Shown here: positions 9,676 to 20,484 of the stretch, one piece after another
How the letters are laid out: the number at the start of each line of letters is the position of its first letter
Numbering within the stretch: position 1 is the stretch's first letter
From: Saprospiraceae bacterium
GTDB lineage: Bacteria > Bacteroidota > Bacteroidia > Chitinophagales > Saprospiraceae
NCBI GenBank assembly: GCA_016713025.1
Contig: JADJPZ010000004.1
Location: 2,294,001 to 2,358,000, forward strand
Direction: 5' to 3'
Length of the DNA: 64,000 nt
The notes under the pieces: generated by a model
Database searches by the model: none
What the model was told of the DNA's origin: nothing
Seen by the model: the letters and a program-made list of their open reading frames with translations, nothing else
Translations under genes and position numbers: made by a program

Positions 9676-10710
9676 TCACATCAAATAATCCACATCTACG
9701 GCATAGGTGTCATTCATGAGCAATTCAAGACCTCGCCGCATATCAAAGCCTTCGAAGACCACTTTGTACAACACCTGAACAATGGGAAGATTGAGCTTTT
9801 CATTGCGAGCTAACTGATTTGCAATCATTAAGGTACGAATACCTTCCACAGCTTCAGGCGATGTGGAAATGATATGATTGTAGTCTTCTCCGGAAGCAAA
9901 TCGCTTCCCAAAAGTATAATTCCTACTGTCTTCACTGGTGGCCGTTGCGATCAGATCGCCGATCCCTGCTACACCCAGATAAGCAGTACTTGTGGTACCA
10001 AGGGCTGTGCCAAAGTATACCATTTCTCTCAAGCCTCTGGTAATGAGTAGTGATTGCATATTTTTACCCATGCCCAATCCTCCGAGTATTCCGGATGCCA
10101 CCGCGATGATATTTTTAAAAGCACCTGCAATTTCTGCTGCTTTCAGGTCATGGGAACCAAAGACAAAAAACTTTTTGCTGGATAAAACCTCCTGACCCAA
10201 TTTGATCACTTCATCAAATTCTGATGCAATCACCGTTGCTGCTGGCTGGCCAGCAAGAATTTCGCGAGCCAGATTGGGTCCCGACATACATCCTACCCGA
10301 ATCACATTGCTCTCTTGTCGTATCACATCAGTCATAGTACACACGTCATCTCTGGTGAAGTTGTGTTTTTTCCAGTCTCCCTCATTGATCTTGGTTACAT
10401 CAAGCCCTTTTGTAGCCTGTATGATGATATGAGAAGGCTTTAGATAGGGACTGAAAGCCTTGATCATTTGTCTGAAACTGGACGATGGAACCACAGCAAA
10501 AAGGAGTTCGCATTTTGATGAAATCTCAGCAATATCTGACGTAGCGCGGACATTGGGTCTCAATTTCATACCATTAGGAGCAAGACCCTGATTGACGCTT
10601 TTTATAACTTCTTCGTTCCTGCTGTACAGGATGACTTCTATATTTCTGGACAAAATCTTGACCAGCGTAAAGCCAAAACTTCCAGCTCCTATGACTCCAG
10701 CAACTTTCAA
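9676..10710 (-). CDS. gpsA: NAD(P)-dependent glycerol-3-phosphate dehydrogenase
   Basis: GpsA reduces dihydroxyacetone phosphate to sn-glycerol-3-phosphate, the backbone for phospholipids, in the cytoplasm. The 344-residue protein opens with the Rossmann motif GAGSFG (residues 8-13), has the substrate-binding GCMSGPNLAREI segment, and the catalytic lysine region GAFKNIIAVASGI followed by the helical C-terminal domain. Length and order are normal for the family. It starts 28 bases downstream of yidC on the same strand, so the two are likely cotranscribed, linking membrane lipid supply with membrane protein insertion. Confidence 0.95.
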   Translation of the reverse strand: MKVAGVIGAGSFGFTLVKILSRNIEVILYSRNEEVIKSVNQGLAPNGMKLRPNVRATSDIAEISSKCELLFAVVPSSSFRQMIKAFSPYLKPSHIIIQATKGLDVTKINEGDWKKHNFTRDDVCTMTDVIRQESNVIRVGCMSGPNLAREILAGQPAATVIASEFDEVIKLGQEVLSSKKFFVFGSHDLKAAEIAGAFKNIIAVASGILGGLGMGKNMQSLLITRGLREMVYFGTALGTTSTAYLGVAGIGDLIATATSEDSRNYTFGKRFASGEDYNHIISTSPEAVEGIRTLMIANQLARNEKLNLPIVQVLYKVVFEGFDMRRGLELLMNDTYAVDVDYLM

Positions 10711-10738
10711 ATCAGAAAATATTCACTTTTTTTTGAAA

Positions 10739-12625
10739 TTATTTTTTTGGCTTGTTCTTATTCTTTTGTTCAGCAATGGCTTGTTGCTGCTTCATGGCTT
10801 CTTCAAGTCTCGCAGTAAATCCGCTTTTCTTTTTGGGCTTTTCTTTCTCCTTCATCAGCTGTGCCCTGATCTTCTCTTCGTCAAAAATATAATTTTTTGT
10901 AATCACAGTCTGTAATATATTGATGAGGTTGGAGAAGAACATATAGCAAGTCAATCCTGATGCATAATTATTGAAGAAAGCAAGAAACATGACCGGCATG
11001 AAGTACTGGACATATTTCATAGCAGGATTGGCGGACAAATCCATATTCTGCATATTGTAGTAAGTATAGACAATCGTGGATACTGCCCATAATAGTGTAA
11101 ATAAACTCACGTGTGCTCCAAAAAATGGAATCTCAAACCCAAGGTTGAAAAGTACGTCATATGAGGAGAGGTCTGTTGCCCACAAAAATGGTTCCTGCCG
11201 GAAAGTGATGGAAGCTGGGAAAAATCTGAAGAGCGCATACCATATAGGCATCTGCAGGATCATAGGCATACAGCCTCCAAATGGGCTTACACCATACTCC
11301 CGATATATTTTCATGGTTTCTACTTGCTGCTTCTGCATGTCATCTTTATGTTTTTCCTTAAGATGAGCGAGCTCAGGCTTTAATGCTCCCATTTTGGCCT
11401 GTGAGTAAAGCATTTTGTACATCAAGGGATACAACAACATTTTGATCAAAAATATCAAAAGGATGATGACGATACCTTTGCTTCCTATATAACTTGACAG
11501 AAAATCGAAAAAAGGTCGGATAAACCACCTGTTGATGGTCCCAAAAATGCTGGAACCAAAAGGAATTATTTCTTCCAGATCAGTTGCGGTCGCTTTTAAT
11601 CTTTTAAATTCATTGGGGCCGATGTACAAGGTCATATCAAATGTGCCCTGATTCACATTGGCAAGTGGAATTTGCAAATCAGAAGTAACAATTTTTGCAT
11701 AATTACTCTTCTTTATGTCTGTCATTTTTGTGGATACTACCGCTTTTTCAAATGTACCGGTATTGCCTACAAGCGATGTATTAAAAAACTGGTTGACGTG
11801 AGATATCCATTCCAAAGGTTTTTCATTGAGCTCTTTGGAGTCATCCGATACACATGAACAATAGTCTCTTCGTTCGTCAGCTTCTTTAAAATATACTGTG
11901 GAATAACTTTGCTCAAACTGCTCTCCCTTCTCGTATTTCCCCAGATGGTTTTCCCAAAATAATGAAATAGACTTAGTCCCTGATGTCAAAACCGATCCAA
12001 GGTTTTGGGCTGAGACAGCATACTTCAAGGTATAATTGTCGGGGCTAAGTTCATATTTTTGTTCAAAATAGCCACCATTTGATGTTTTTGCTTTGAAGGA
12101 TAGCACATTTCCTGATTTTTCTGATGTAAAATACAAATCAGAAGATTTTACAGTATTCGTACTTGTACCTGTTACAGGAAGGTTGTATTCAAATTTATTT
12201 TCAGGGGCATTTAGTAATTTGACAAGTTCTTTTGATTCTTTGCCAGTGCTATCCCTGATAGTTTTATAGTGTTTTTTAAGCAGCGCTTCCTTTATTCTTC
12301 CGCCTTTTGAAGAAAAAGTAATTCTGATTAAGTCATTTTCAAGTTTCTCTTCATTCTCTACACCGTTCGCAACTGGTGCAAACGCTCCGAATTTGAGCAA
12401 ATTTAATTGTGAATTTAAAGTGTCACCTGAAGAATTTTGAACTGTCGAATCTACTTTTGATTCCTGAAGGATTGGGTTCCCTTTTTCAGTATGTTTAATA
12501 AGTGCTATGGAATCCTGTTCTTTTTTAGCTTTTTCAAGCTCTTCTTTAGAAGGTGAAGATGTGATCGTCCATAACATAAATGTCACCATGATCAACATGA
12601 TCCCAATAAATTGTTTCCGTTCCAT
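10739..12625 (-). CDS. yidC: Membrane protein insertase YidC
   Basis: YidC inserts and folds inner-membrane proteins, alone or with SecYEG. The 628-residue protein has the Gram-negative layout: an N-terminal membrane anchor (about 5-22), a large periplasmic domain (about 50-350), then the conserved five-helix core with the cytoplasmic hairpin (LYSQAKMGALKPELAHLKEK) and the FGGCMPMILQMPIW segment. The C-terminal tail is lysine rich (EKEKPKKKSG...KNKNKPKK), which in other bacteria helps contact ribosomes. A -7 box TACATTTG lies at 12650-12657 upstream. Confidence 0.97.
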   Translation of the reverse strand: MERKQFIGIMLIMVTFMLWTITSSPSKEELEKAKKEQDSIALIKHTEKGNPILQESKVDSTVQNSSGDTLNSQLNLLKFGAFAPVANGVENEEKLENDLIRITFSSKGGRIKEALLKKHYKTIRDSTGKESKELVKLLNAPENKFEYNLPVTGTSTNTVKSSDLYFTSEKSGNVLSFKAKTSNGGYFEQKYELSPDNYTLKYAVSAQNLGSVLTSGTKSISLFWENHLGKYEKGEQFEQSYSTVYFKEADERRDYCSCVSDDSKELNEKPLEWISHVNQFFNTSLVGNTGTFEKAVVSTKMTDIKKSNYAKIVTSDLQIPLANVNQGTFDMTLYIGPNEFKRLKATATDLEEIIPFGSSIFGTINRWFIRPFFDFLSSYIGSKGIVIILLIFLIKMLLYPLMYKMLYSQAKMGALKPELAHLKEKHKDDMQKQQVETMKIYREYGVSPFGGCMPMILQMPIWYALFRFFPASITFRQEPFLWATDLSSYDVLFNLGFEIPFFGAHVSLFTLLWAVSTIVYTYYNMQNMDLSANPAMKYVQYFMPVMFLAFFNNYASGLTCYMFFSNLINILQTVITKNYIFDEEKIRAQLMKEKEKPKKKSGFTARLEEAMKQQQAIAEQKNKNKPKK

Positions 12626-12649
12626 TATCTATTTTTGCAAAATTTGGCG

Positions 12650-12657
12650 CAAATGTA
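12650..12657 (-). promoter_or_regulatory. -7 promoter box of yidC-gpsA
   Basis: Minus-strand TACATTTG matches TAnnTTTG and lies 25 bases before the yidC ATG. Confidence 0.5.
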
Positions 12658-12976
12658 CAATTTGAAATTGATATTTGCCGCAGAAATAAGATTAATTGAT
12701 TCTAAACAAGGATGAATACTTCTATTTGAAGCAATTAAGTATAATATGTCATATTAAAGAAACCCTGAACTGTTAATTGCAAATACAAAAAGAAAAGTAT
12801 AAATAGATTTTAATATAATTGTACTTTTATTTCGGGACTTATTTTAAATTATGTCATTCATGAAATACGCAAAAAGTGTAGATGATCTCGATTCATTGGA
12901 ACAATGGAAGGAAGAAATATTACTTCTACGTGAGACAGTGCTCAAAACCGGACTTAAAGAAACTATAAAATGGGGT

Positions 12977-13212
12977 GTGTGTGTATAACAAATTGCACAA
13001 ATTCATATTTTCCTCCCCGCTACCCTCATTCCCTAAAGAGCCTGTCAAGCTACGCTTGAGACGCCCCACCCTTTACCACTCTTCAGACATCTGATCTCCC
13101 CTTCAGGGGTCGGGGGTAAATTGATGAAATATTCCTTATAGACACATTCTCAAAAGTGCCGTTTGCTCGTTTTCATTCTTACCCTAAAAGAAGTGCAATA
13201 TGTTATACACAC
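12977..13212. mobile_element. 236-bp MITE-like element with 9-bp target duplication, inside the ydeI-type gene
   Basis: The ends are inverted repeats: left GTGTGTGTATAACAAATTGC and right, read on the other strand, GTGTGTATAACATATTGCAC. AAATGGGGT occurs on both sides (12968-12976 and 13213-13221), a clean 9-bp target-site duplication. The interior carries the 50-bp family C repeat (13022-13071) and no transposase, so it must be mobilised in trans. I cannot assign its IS family. Confidence 0.85.
13022..13071. repeat. 50-bp repeat C, copy 1
   Basis: Nearly identical to 20711-20760 and 20834-20883. The centre forms a short hairpin TCAAGC-TAC-GCTTGA. It lies inside the 236-bp element here. Confidence 0.7.
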
Positions 13213-13707
13213 AAATGGGGTATTCCTGTTTATACTTGGAATAACGAAAATATAACCGGACTTGCTGCTTTTAAGAGTTATGTTGGTCTGTGGTTTTCTC
13301 AGGGTGCCTTGCTTGGAGATGATCTGAAACTTTTGGTCAATGCCAATGAAAAAAATACCAAAGCAATGAGACAAATGAGGTTTACTTCCAAAAATGAAAT
13401 CAATGTTGATATCATTGAACAATACGTATTCGAATCAGTAGAAAATTTTAAAGCCGGCTTAAAGATCAAACCAGATTTGCAAAAACCCCTCATAATTCCT
13501 GACATACTTTCGTCATTTTTGAGACAAAACTCAGTAATAAATGAAGCATGGAATGAGCTATCATTATCCAACAAACGTGAATATGCTGAGTTTATCAGCG
13601 AAGCAAAAAAAGAAGAAAAGCAACTGAAAAGGCTCGCAAAAATCAAACCTATGATACTTGAAAGAAAAGGCCTGAATGATAAATACAAATAGTGTTAACC
13701 AATAATT

Positions 13708-14511
13708 CTAAAGTTGTTTTCCGGCTTGCAAAGCATAAAGCATTGGTATTTTATTCCCAAAAGTTTTGATTATAAATTTGCCGGGAGAGCTTTCAAACAT
13801 ATTATTTAAACAATTGTAAGGTGAATAATCAAACTCACGAAATTGGTCAATTGACAACTCATGCTGTGTCAGACTTGTAAAAACTTCACTCAAAGAATGA
13901 TTCCATGTGATGGTCGTGAATTCCGATGCATTATTCCTGTCAGCATAGCTGCCTTGTTCAGTTTCGACAATCGGATCATCTTTGAAGTAACTGTACTCCA
14001 TCTTTTCAAAATCATTATCAAACATCCAGATGACAGGATGAAATTCTACCAAAATAAAGCTTCCGCCGGGGATTAGAAAATGATTGATAATCTCTGCCCA
14101 TTTGTCAAGATCAGGAAGCCAACCTATCACTCCATAACTGGTAAAAACGATATCAAAATGACCATCAAGTTGGTTCTTAAGATCATAAATATCGGATAAT
14201 ACAAATTTTGTATCCAGACATAGCTCATTAGCAAGACTTTCAGCATAATTGATGGCATCTTCAGAAAAATCAACACCTGTAACCTTTGCTCCCATTCTGC
14301 TCAATGACATAGTATCCTGCCCAAAATGACATTGAAGATGCAAGATTGATTTTCCTTCAATATCACCCAGTAATTCCAGTTCAATTTCGTTTAATGAATT
14401 TTTTCCATTCTTAAATGATGGCAGGTCGTAAAAATCAGAATCGGTATGAATGGATGTTTTGTGATTCCATGCGTGTTTGTTGACGCTGATGTAATGTGTG
14501 CTATCTCCCAT
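13708..14511 (-). CDS. Class I SAM-dependent methyltransferase
   Basis: A 267-residue cytoplasmic enzyme with a Rossmann methyltransferase fold: motif I ILHLQCHFGQDTMSLSRMGA (about 57-76), the acidic ribose-binding GVDFSEDAI, motif near SDIYDL, and GGSFILVEFHPV as the post-motif strand. The FGQD variant of the G-x-G loop is common in this UbiE-like subgroup. It begins 3 bases after the CoA-transferase stop on the same strand, so the two are probably one transcript. Substrate unknown. Confidence 0.85.
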   Translation of the reverse strand: MGDSTHYISVNKHAWNHKTSIHTDSDFYDLPSFKNGKNSLNEIELELLGDIEGKSILHLQCHFGQDTMSLSRMGAKVTGVDFSEDAINYAESLANELCLDTKFVLSDIYDLKNQLDGHFDIVFTSYGVIGWLPDLDKWAEIINHFLIPGGSFILVEFHPVIWMFDNDFEKMEYSYFKDDPIVETEQGSYADRNNASEFTTITWNHSLSEVFTSLTQHELSIDQFREFDYSPYNCLNNMFESSPGKFIIKTFGNKIPMLYALQAGKQL

Positions 14512-14514
14512 ATT

Positions 14515-15174
14515 TTAAAATATTTCCATTTCAGGAATTTCACCCACTACAATCAGTTTTCCCTCAGTAACAGACTTTATATACTCTACACTTACACCGG
14601 GAGCTCTTTCAATCAGTTTAAATCCCTCAGGGGTAACATCTACAACAGCGAGTTCGGTGACGATTTTTTTGACGCATTTTACTCCGGTAAGCGGAAGTGT
14701 ACATTTTTTCAGAAGCTTTGACTCACCGGCTTTATTGACATGCATCATGGCTACGATGATGTTTTCAGCTGATGCCACTAGATCCATAGCTCCGCCCATT
14801 CCTTTGACCATTTTGCCGGGTATTTTCCAGTTGGCGATATCACCTTCTTCAGAAACTTCCATCGCTCCCAGAATGGTCAAATCTACATGTTTACCCCGTA
14901 TCATGCTGAAACTCATAGCAGAATCAAAAAAACTTGCCCCAGACAGTGTCGTGATGGTCTGTTTACCTGCATTGATAATATCTGCATCTTCATCGCCTTC
15001 ATATGGGAATGGTCCCATACCCAATACTCCGTTTTCGCTTTGAAACTCTACATCCAATCCTGGAGGTACATGATTGGCCACAAGAGTTGGGATTCCGATG
15101 CCCAGATTGACATAATATCCATCTTTCACTTCCTGTGCGATTCTTTTGGCGATTCCTGTTTTATCTAAGGGCAT
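14515..15174 (-). CDS. 3-oxoacid CoA-transferase subunit B
   Basis: The 219-residue protein is the B subunit of a family I CoA transferase, which moves CoA between succinyl- or acetyl-CoA and 3-oxoacids. The catalytic glutamate is in QSENGVLGMGP (about 45-55); GASFFDSAMSFSMIRGKHVD and GGAMDLV are typical. These enzymes normally need an A subunit encoded just upstream, but none is found here: upstream lie a terminator and the SusD gene. The first 68 bases at its 5' end recur at 21972-22039 as a broken copy. Either the A subunit is encoded elsewhere or a deletion removed it. Confidence 0.9.
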   Translation of the reverse strand: MPLDKTGIAKRIAQEVKDGYYVNLGIGIPTLVANHVPPGLDVEFQSENGVLGMGPFPYEGDEDADIINAGKQTITTLSGASFFDSAMSFSMIRGKHVDLTILGAMEVSEEGDIANWKIPGKMVKGMGGAMDLVASAENIIVAMMHVNKAGESKLLKKCTLPLTGVKCVKKIVTELAVVDVTPEGFKLIERAPGVSVEYIKSVTEGKLIVVGEIPEMEIF

Positions 15175-15237
15175 GATACATTTGGTTTATTTTTTAAAAA
15201 AATACAAGTTAAAAATAAACTTATACGGCACAAAAAC

Positions 15238-15268
15238 AATGAAGGCTGCCGTATGGGCAGCCTTCATT
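15238..15268 (-). terminator. Terminator after the SusC/SusD operon
   Basis: A 13-bp perfect stem AATGAAGGCTGCC / GGCAGCCTTCATT with a 5-base loop. Read on the minus strand it is followed by GTTTTTG. It separates SusD from the CoA-transferase gene. Confidence 0.8.
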
Positions 15269-15302
15269 TTCTTAACATATAAAAATCATCAAAAGTTTAA
15301 CA

Positions 15303-16886
15303 TCACTTAAGGTCCCAAAACAATTTGTTGTTTGGTGTATCGTTCCCTTTCACCGTTGCGTAATTGGTTGAATTGTATACCTGCTCTGAGTTAGGATAAA
15401 ACCATCTTACAGGTGGTTGTTTCTGTGTAGAGTTTGGGTCTGTCCAGAAAGTAAGCCCCAATACGTCCGTTCTTCTGTTTTCAGCCCAGTTTTCGTGAGG
15501 CTGAATGACATTCATGTGCAACCATTTTTGCGTGATGATCCTTTTGAGTTTATCAGCAGAAGTAGTGGCTTTGCTCCAGTCAACTCCATTTTCTTTCAGA
15601 TAAGCGTCCATTTCTGCAGTTGCAATATCTTTCGGGGCAGGTACAGTATTGTCATTGCTGATTTTACGTACTGCCATATAGAATTCAGCAGACTGTCTGA
15701 TCGCAGCTTCATAACTTGCTTTTGCCTTGGCGTCATCATTATTGCCCAGGTAGAATTCAGCAGCAAGCAGGCTTACTTCCGTTGCTCCAAACAACATACC
15801 AGGGAAAAACTGATTTCTGCTTAGTGTCGATCTATTGTAAATTGTCAAAGTGTTGGTCAGGATTGCTGCATCCTGTGCTGAAGGCGTTGCCAAAGGGTCC
15901 AAACCCTGAAATTTTCCTGCAGCCATGGTACCTGGTTCTAATATAAAATTAATTCTAGGATCTTTATTGGTAACCATATTGTCAACGATGATTTTTGACG
16001 CAAGATTGCCATTCCAGTCTTCGAGCCCTGTTCTGAAATTTTTGGAATGAATTGGGCTTCCAATATCATGAACAGTGATTTGTACATTTTCTGAATGTTT
16101 AGAGACAATCGGATACTTTGTAGGGTTATTGAGTATTTCCCCAACTTCAGATTTGTACCTAGCTGAGAATGCGGAAACCCCACTCACCCTGGTCAAAATT
16201 CTCATTCTTAATGAGTTGGCATATCTCCTCCAAGCCATCAAATCTCCTTTCAGAATAAAATCCTGTGTCTTGAAGCCACTTACAATACCACTTTTTATCT
16301 GGATGGTGGACATTTCGTCAGCTATACTCTTAAGATCATCCAGCATCACTTTATAAATAGCATCAGCTTTTTCATATTCAGGATATGAGTTATTATAATC
16401 GCCGCCGTTTCTTCCTAGTAATCCCGCTTTGGAAAACGGAATATCACCAAAGAGATCCACAATCTTTTGAGTATATTCATACAAATGAACTTTTGCAGCC
16501 ATCATATATATTTTAAAATCAGCCTGGTCTGTGGTGCTTTTGGAGTTATATACATTTTCCAATTCTCTGTATTGAGCTAAAGTGGTAAAGTAATTATCCC
16601 AAAGAGCGGACACTGCGGCACCGCCTGGAAGGTATTGATTTTCTCCATTAACCCATCCTATTGTTTGATTATATCTATGATGGGTTATTCGCATAGCGAC
16701 AAAATAGTGCCAGTAATCAGGCAGGATATATTCTGAATTGGCTTTCAAAAAACCGGTAAACTGTTTTTCAACACTAGTTTCTGCAATTTTTGAAGGGTCG
16801 GTATATGCATTTATAAATTCGTCTTTTTGACAGGAGATAAATCCAAGTGTTGAAATGATCGTTATAAATAATATTTTGCGTATCAT
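15303..16886 (-). CDS. SusD/RagB-like nutrient-binding outer-membrane lipoprotein
   Basis: The 527-residue protein is a surface lipoprotein that captures oligomeric nutrients and closes the SusC channel. The signal peptide ends in the lipobox GFISC with Cys19 as the lipidated residue. The helical SusD fold with its TPR-like repeats follows (e.g. DYWHYFVAMRITHHRYNQTI, and VSLLAAEFYLG near 370-380), and the family C-terminus FWTDPNSTQKQPPVRWFYP. It resembles the SusD-like_2 subgroup rather than classical starch SusD. It lies 27 bases downstream of SusC and shares its transcript, ending at the hairpin 15238-15268. Confidence 0.92.
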   Translation of the reverse strand: MIRKILFITIISTLGFISCQKDEFINAYTDPSKIAETSVEKQFTGFLKANSEYILPDYWHYFVAMRITHHRYNQTIGWVNGENQYLPGGAAVSALWDNYFTTLAQYRELENVYNSKSTTDQADFKIYMMAAKVHLYEYTQKIVDLFGDIPFSKAGLLGRNGGDYNNSYPEYEKADAIYKVMLDDLKSIADEMSTIQIKSGIVSGFKTQDFILKGDLMAWRRYANSLRMRILTRVSGVSAFSARYKSEVGEILNNPTKYPIVSKHSENVQITVHDIGSPIHSKNFRTGLEDWNGNLASKIIVDNMVTNKDPRINFILEPGTMAAGKFQGLDPLATPSAQDAAILTNTLTIYNRSTLSRNQFFPGMLFGATEVSLLAAEFYLGNNDDAKAKASYEAAIRQSAEFYMAVRKISNDNTVPAPKDIATAEMDAYLKENGVDWSKATTSADKLKRIITQKWLHMNVIQPHENWAENRRTDVLGLTFWTDPNSTQKQPPVRWFYPNSEQVYNSTNYATVKGNDTPNNKLFWDLK

Positions 16887-16913
16887 ATTTGTTTAATTTA
16901 AGATTATTAAAGA

Positions 16914-19900
16914 TTAAAAACTGGTTCTAAGCATCAGACCTACCGTTCTCGTAGAAGGGTTAGTACCTGCATTAGAGACTGTCTGAGACCATCTTGATCC
17001 GGCTGTCAATACTTCAGGATCTATATGTCTGAGTTTCCTGTGCAAGAAAAAGAGATTACGACCAAAAACAGAAATATTTACCTTGCTGGCTCCTATTTTT
17101 TTAGTAAGTGAAGAAGGTAGGTTAAATCCTAATGCCATTTCCTCATTTTTACATAGGTTGCTTTTTCAACATACAAATCATATCTTGAAGATGAGTATTG
17201 AGGACCGCCCCAATTGTATGTATTCCAGAAATAAAAGGCTTGTGAAACCACATTTACATTTGGTTGCCCTTCTACGGTTACGCCTTCCAGCAACATGCCA
17301 TCATTATAGACTTTCTCTCCTGCAGGGCCTTGGGCAGCATCCGTTTTGACACCTTTTCCATCTTTATTTACATAGTAAGAGATACCACCACTTTCCTTAT
17401 CCATAAACTGGGTGCTTTCTTCCAGCAGTCCTCTACCCATCATCCAGTTGATCGCTGTAGGCATCACTACACCACCAAGACGAAAATCAATGTTTGCATC
17501 TAAAGTCAGATTTCCAAAAGTAAAGGAATTTATAATACCACCAACTCCAAATGGCTGAGTATTGCCTGATTTTTGCCATACAGTGGGACTGAGTTTATAC
17601 AGACCATTGGCTTGAATGATTGGTTGTCCTGAAGTAGATAATTCAATCGGGTGTGTATAAAAATCGCCCATTGGTTGGCCTACAACTGATTTCAGCTGTG
17701 CTGCCTGTCCATCAAAATCAGCATGTAATAGTTCAGTGGCGTTGTTCGCAAGTTTTTCTACCACGTTTTTATTCCATGCATAGTTTACTATAAGATCCCA
17801 CCGAAACTTGCCACTTGTGACAGGAGTAGTCTGTAATCCTACTTCGATACCTTTATTTCTCAATGTCCCTACATTAGATAGGATTGAACCTCCGCCAGTG
17901 GATATGGGAAGTGTCAAGCCCAAAATCTGATCACGAATTTGAGCATTGTAATAAGCTATATCAAGCCCGATTTTATTATTGAAAAATTTTGCTTCCAATC
18001 CAATCTCGTATTCATGCTTGCGTTCAGGTCGGATACCATCATTTCCAAATGAAGTAGGAAGTGTAGTAAACAATACAGAATTACCACCAGGTGTCTGTAC
18101 ACCCAGGGTGTTTTGATTGTATGCAATATTAGATGCATAAACGTCCGGATAATTCCCAACAATACCCCATGAAGCCCGCAATTTACCAAATGAAATAAAA
18201 GATGGAAGATCTATTCCTGCATCACTAAATATAAAAGCTGAATTGACGGAAGGATAAATAAAGTCATTATTATCGGGGTGCATGGTAGATGTGCGGTCCC
18301 GTCTTATAGTTCCTTCCACAAACAAAAATCCCTTATAATCAAGATTGGCTGTACCCACTATAGCATCAATAACCCTTGAGCTTCTCGATTGTCCACCACC
18401 CGGTGTATTGACTGATGCGCTTACATCAAAGCGGTTTTCAGTACTTAATCCACCGTTTGTACTTCTCGAAACTGAAGAGTTTGTTTCTTTATTTGCAGTA
18501 TATCCCGTTCTAAGAGTCAAGTTTATGTCCTTAGTTAAAGATTTGGTGTAATCTAAAAATACATCACCGTACAAGATGGAGAATTGTTGATTTTGAATAG
18601 AATAAAATCCTGAATTACCAAAAATCAATGGTCTTTCAGTTGCCTGGCTGTTTTGAGCATTAAGCGAAGTCAGGTCAGTAGAAATTCTAGCTCGCAATTT
18701 CAACTCAGGTAAAATCTGGAAGGTGTTGGTAAGACTACCGATCATTCTATGGCTTGTTTCTTCCAATTTATGTTTGTTGACCCTCCACACATAGTCAGCC
18801 ACATCACCCTTAAATCCATTATAAATGATGTTTTCATTTGGTGTTAGGCTTTGGCCACTTGCTCCGGTAACAAATCGGTACCCCTGACTTGTCTGATAAA
18901 TATTTTTATACCAGTCGCCATTTTCAAATCTTGTCATCATTCCTGTAAAGTTATTCATCAACCTGTCAATAGAGTAAGGTCTGTTATTGACTTTCTGGTT
19001 GATATAATTGATCATAAGGTCTGTTCTCAACACCTTCGAAAAATTATAGGTAGTATTTAGGTTGGCAATATTTCTTGAACTAGCAGAGTTTAAACTGACT
19101 CCCTCATTGTCTTGTCTGGTCACAGAAAATCTCATTGACCCCTTATCATTGGATTGGGATATAGAGAGATTAACATTAGAATTTTGAGCATCCTGAAATA
19201 AATTCTTCCAGTTGTTTACTTGAGCTTCATAAGGCCTAATAACACCATCAAAAGCCATGATGGGTTTACCATCAAATCTTGGACCAAAGTTTATGCTTGC
19301 GCTGGGAAGACCTCTGGTCTCCTTCACCCCATCACCATCGGTATCATAATATATAAATCCTTCGGCGTCTGTTCCGAGATTGGCTACGTGGGGACCAGGC
19401 ACCCCATTGGCGCGTACATTCTGAAATATGGGTGTATACGCCACTCTATCCACGGTGTAATTGGTAACAAAATCAATTTTAAATCCCTTTTTATCTTTTG
19501 AGCCTGTTTTTGAAGTGATCAGGAGCACACCATTTACTGCTTCTGACCCATACAGTGCAGCAGCAGACGCTCCTTTAAGGACTGTCACACTCTCTATGTC
19601 TTCCGGATTGATCTCGTTGAGACCACTACCTCTTAATCTTTGATCGCCCCAGTAATCATTATTTCTAACTTCACCGTCCCTGATCGGAACACCATCCAAA
19701 ACGATGAGCGGCTGGTTACGACCAGTAATTGAGTTAACTCCTCTTACAGTAATGTTGGCTGCTCCTGTTGCTCCTCCTGGGGTCATAGCTATACGAACTC
19801 CTGGAGCCCTTCCGTAAAGAGAACTTGCAACATTGGTAGGAGCTACTCTTGTGATATCGGCCGCCTGGACTGATGCAGTAGCATATCCCAATGCTTTTTT

Positions 19901-20290
19901 CTCTTTAGTCATTCCAAACCCAGTAATGACCAGTTCTTCCAAAACTGCACCTTGGGATAATGAAATAACCAAACCCAAAGTAGCACCGGATACTTCTATA
20001 TCCTTAGTTGAAAATCCTATGTAAGAAATTTCAAGGACAGCCGGTGCTTTCTGAAGTTTCAATGTAAACTTTCCGTCTACATCAGTAATGGTTCCGTTGG
20101 ATGTGCCTTTTTCCATCACGGTGGCTCCAAGAAGGGGTGTTTGATCTGCATCTGCTAAGACAGTCCCCGACACTGTCTGTGCCTGCATGCTTCCGATGGT
20201 TACAATAGTGAATAAAAGGAGTAAAGATTTCTCTTTGATTTGCTCCCTGATCATCCTTTGTAACATTCTCAAGTTGTTGAAATTTGTCAT
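16914..20290 (-). CDS. SusC/RagA-type TonB-dependent transporter, frameshifted near its C-terminus
   Basis: Full length is about 1125 residues once a single-base deletion near 17138-17143 is restored. The first part (17129-20290, 1053 residues) ends falsely after TYVKMRKWH; the next frame continues MALGFNLPSSLTKKIG to the normal end at 16914 (expected VKMREMALGF). It has a signal peptide, a carboxypeptidase-like domain (about 38-120, YIGFSTKDIEV), a TonB-box-like segment LEELVITGFG, the plug (GVNSITGRNQPLIVLDGVPI) and a 22-strand barrel. The C-terminal barrel strands are lost without the repair, so it is either a sequence error or a recent pseudogene. The substrate is unknown. Confidence 0.88.
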
Positions 20291-20484
20291 CTTTTAATGA
20301 ATTTTTTAATGATTAATTAAATGGGTTTAATAATTGTGGCATAATAATACATATGATTAAATTTAAAAAAGTCTACTAAAACTCGCTCGACACTGAAAAT
20401 ATCCAAAAGTTATATTTCTGAATATAAACAAAGCGAACTATTAACAAAACGTTAAATTTCCAAAAACGCTGCTTAAATTTAAGT

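Larger units (their letters stand above)
12851..13692 (+). pseudogene. YdeI/OmdA-family gene (DUF1801 type) split by a small inserted element
   Basis: The first 42 codons (12851-12976) read MSFMKYAKSVDDL...ETIKWG and then run into the inserted element, where translation stops at once. The rest (13222-13692) continues exactly in frame with IPVYTWNNENITGL, giving a 198-residue protein if the element and one copy of the 9-bp duplication AAATGGGGT are removed. The reconstructed protein has the DUF1801 core (about 20-130) and a C-terminal OmdA-like helical tail (SKAKKEEKQLKRL-type, here SEAKKEEKQLKRL). The 3' part has an ORF from 13156 whose first residues come from the element. The family function is unknown; this copy is almost certainly inactive, recently so because the rest is undamaged. 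Confidence 0.85.
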
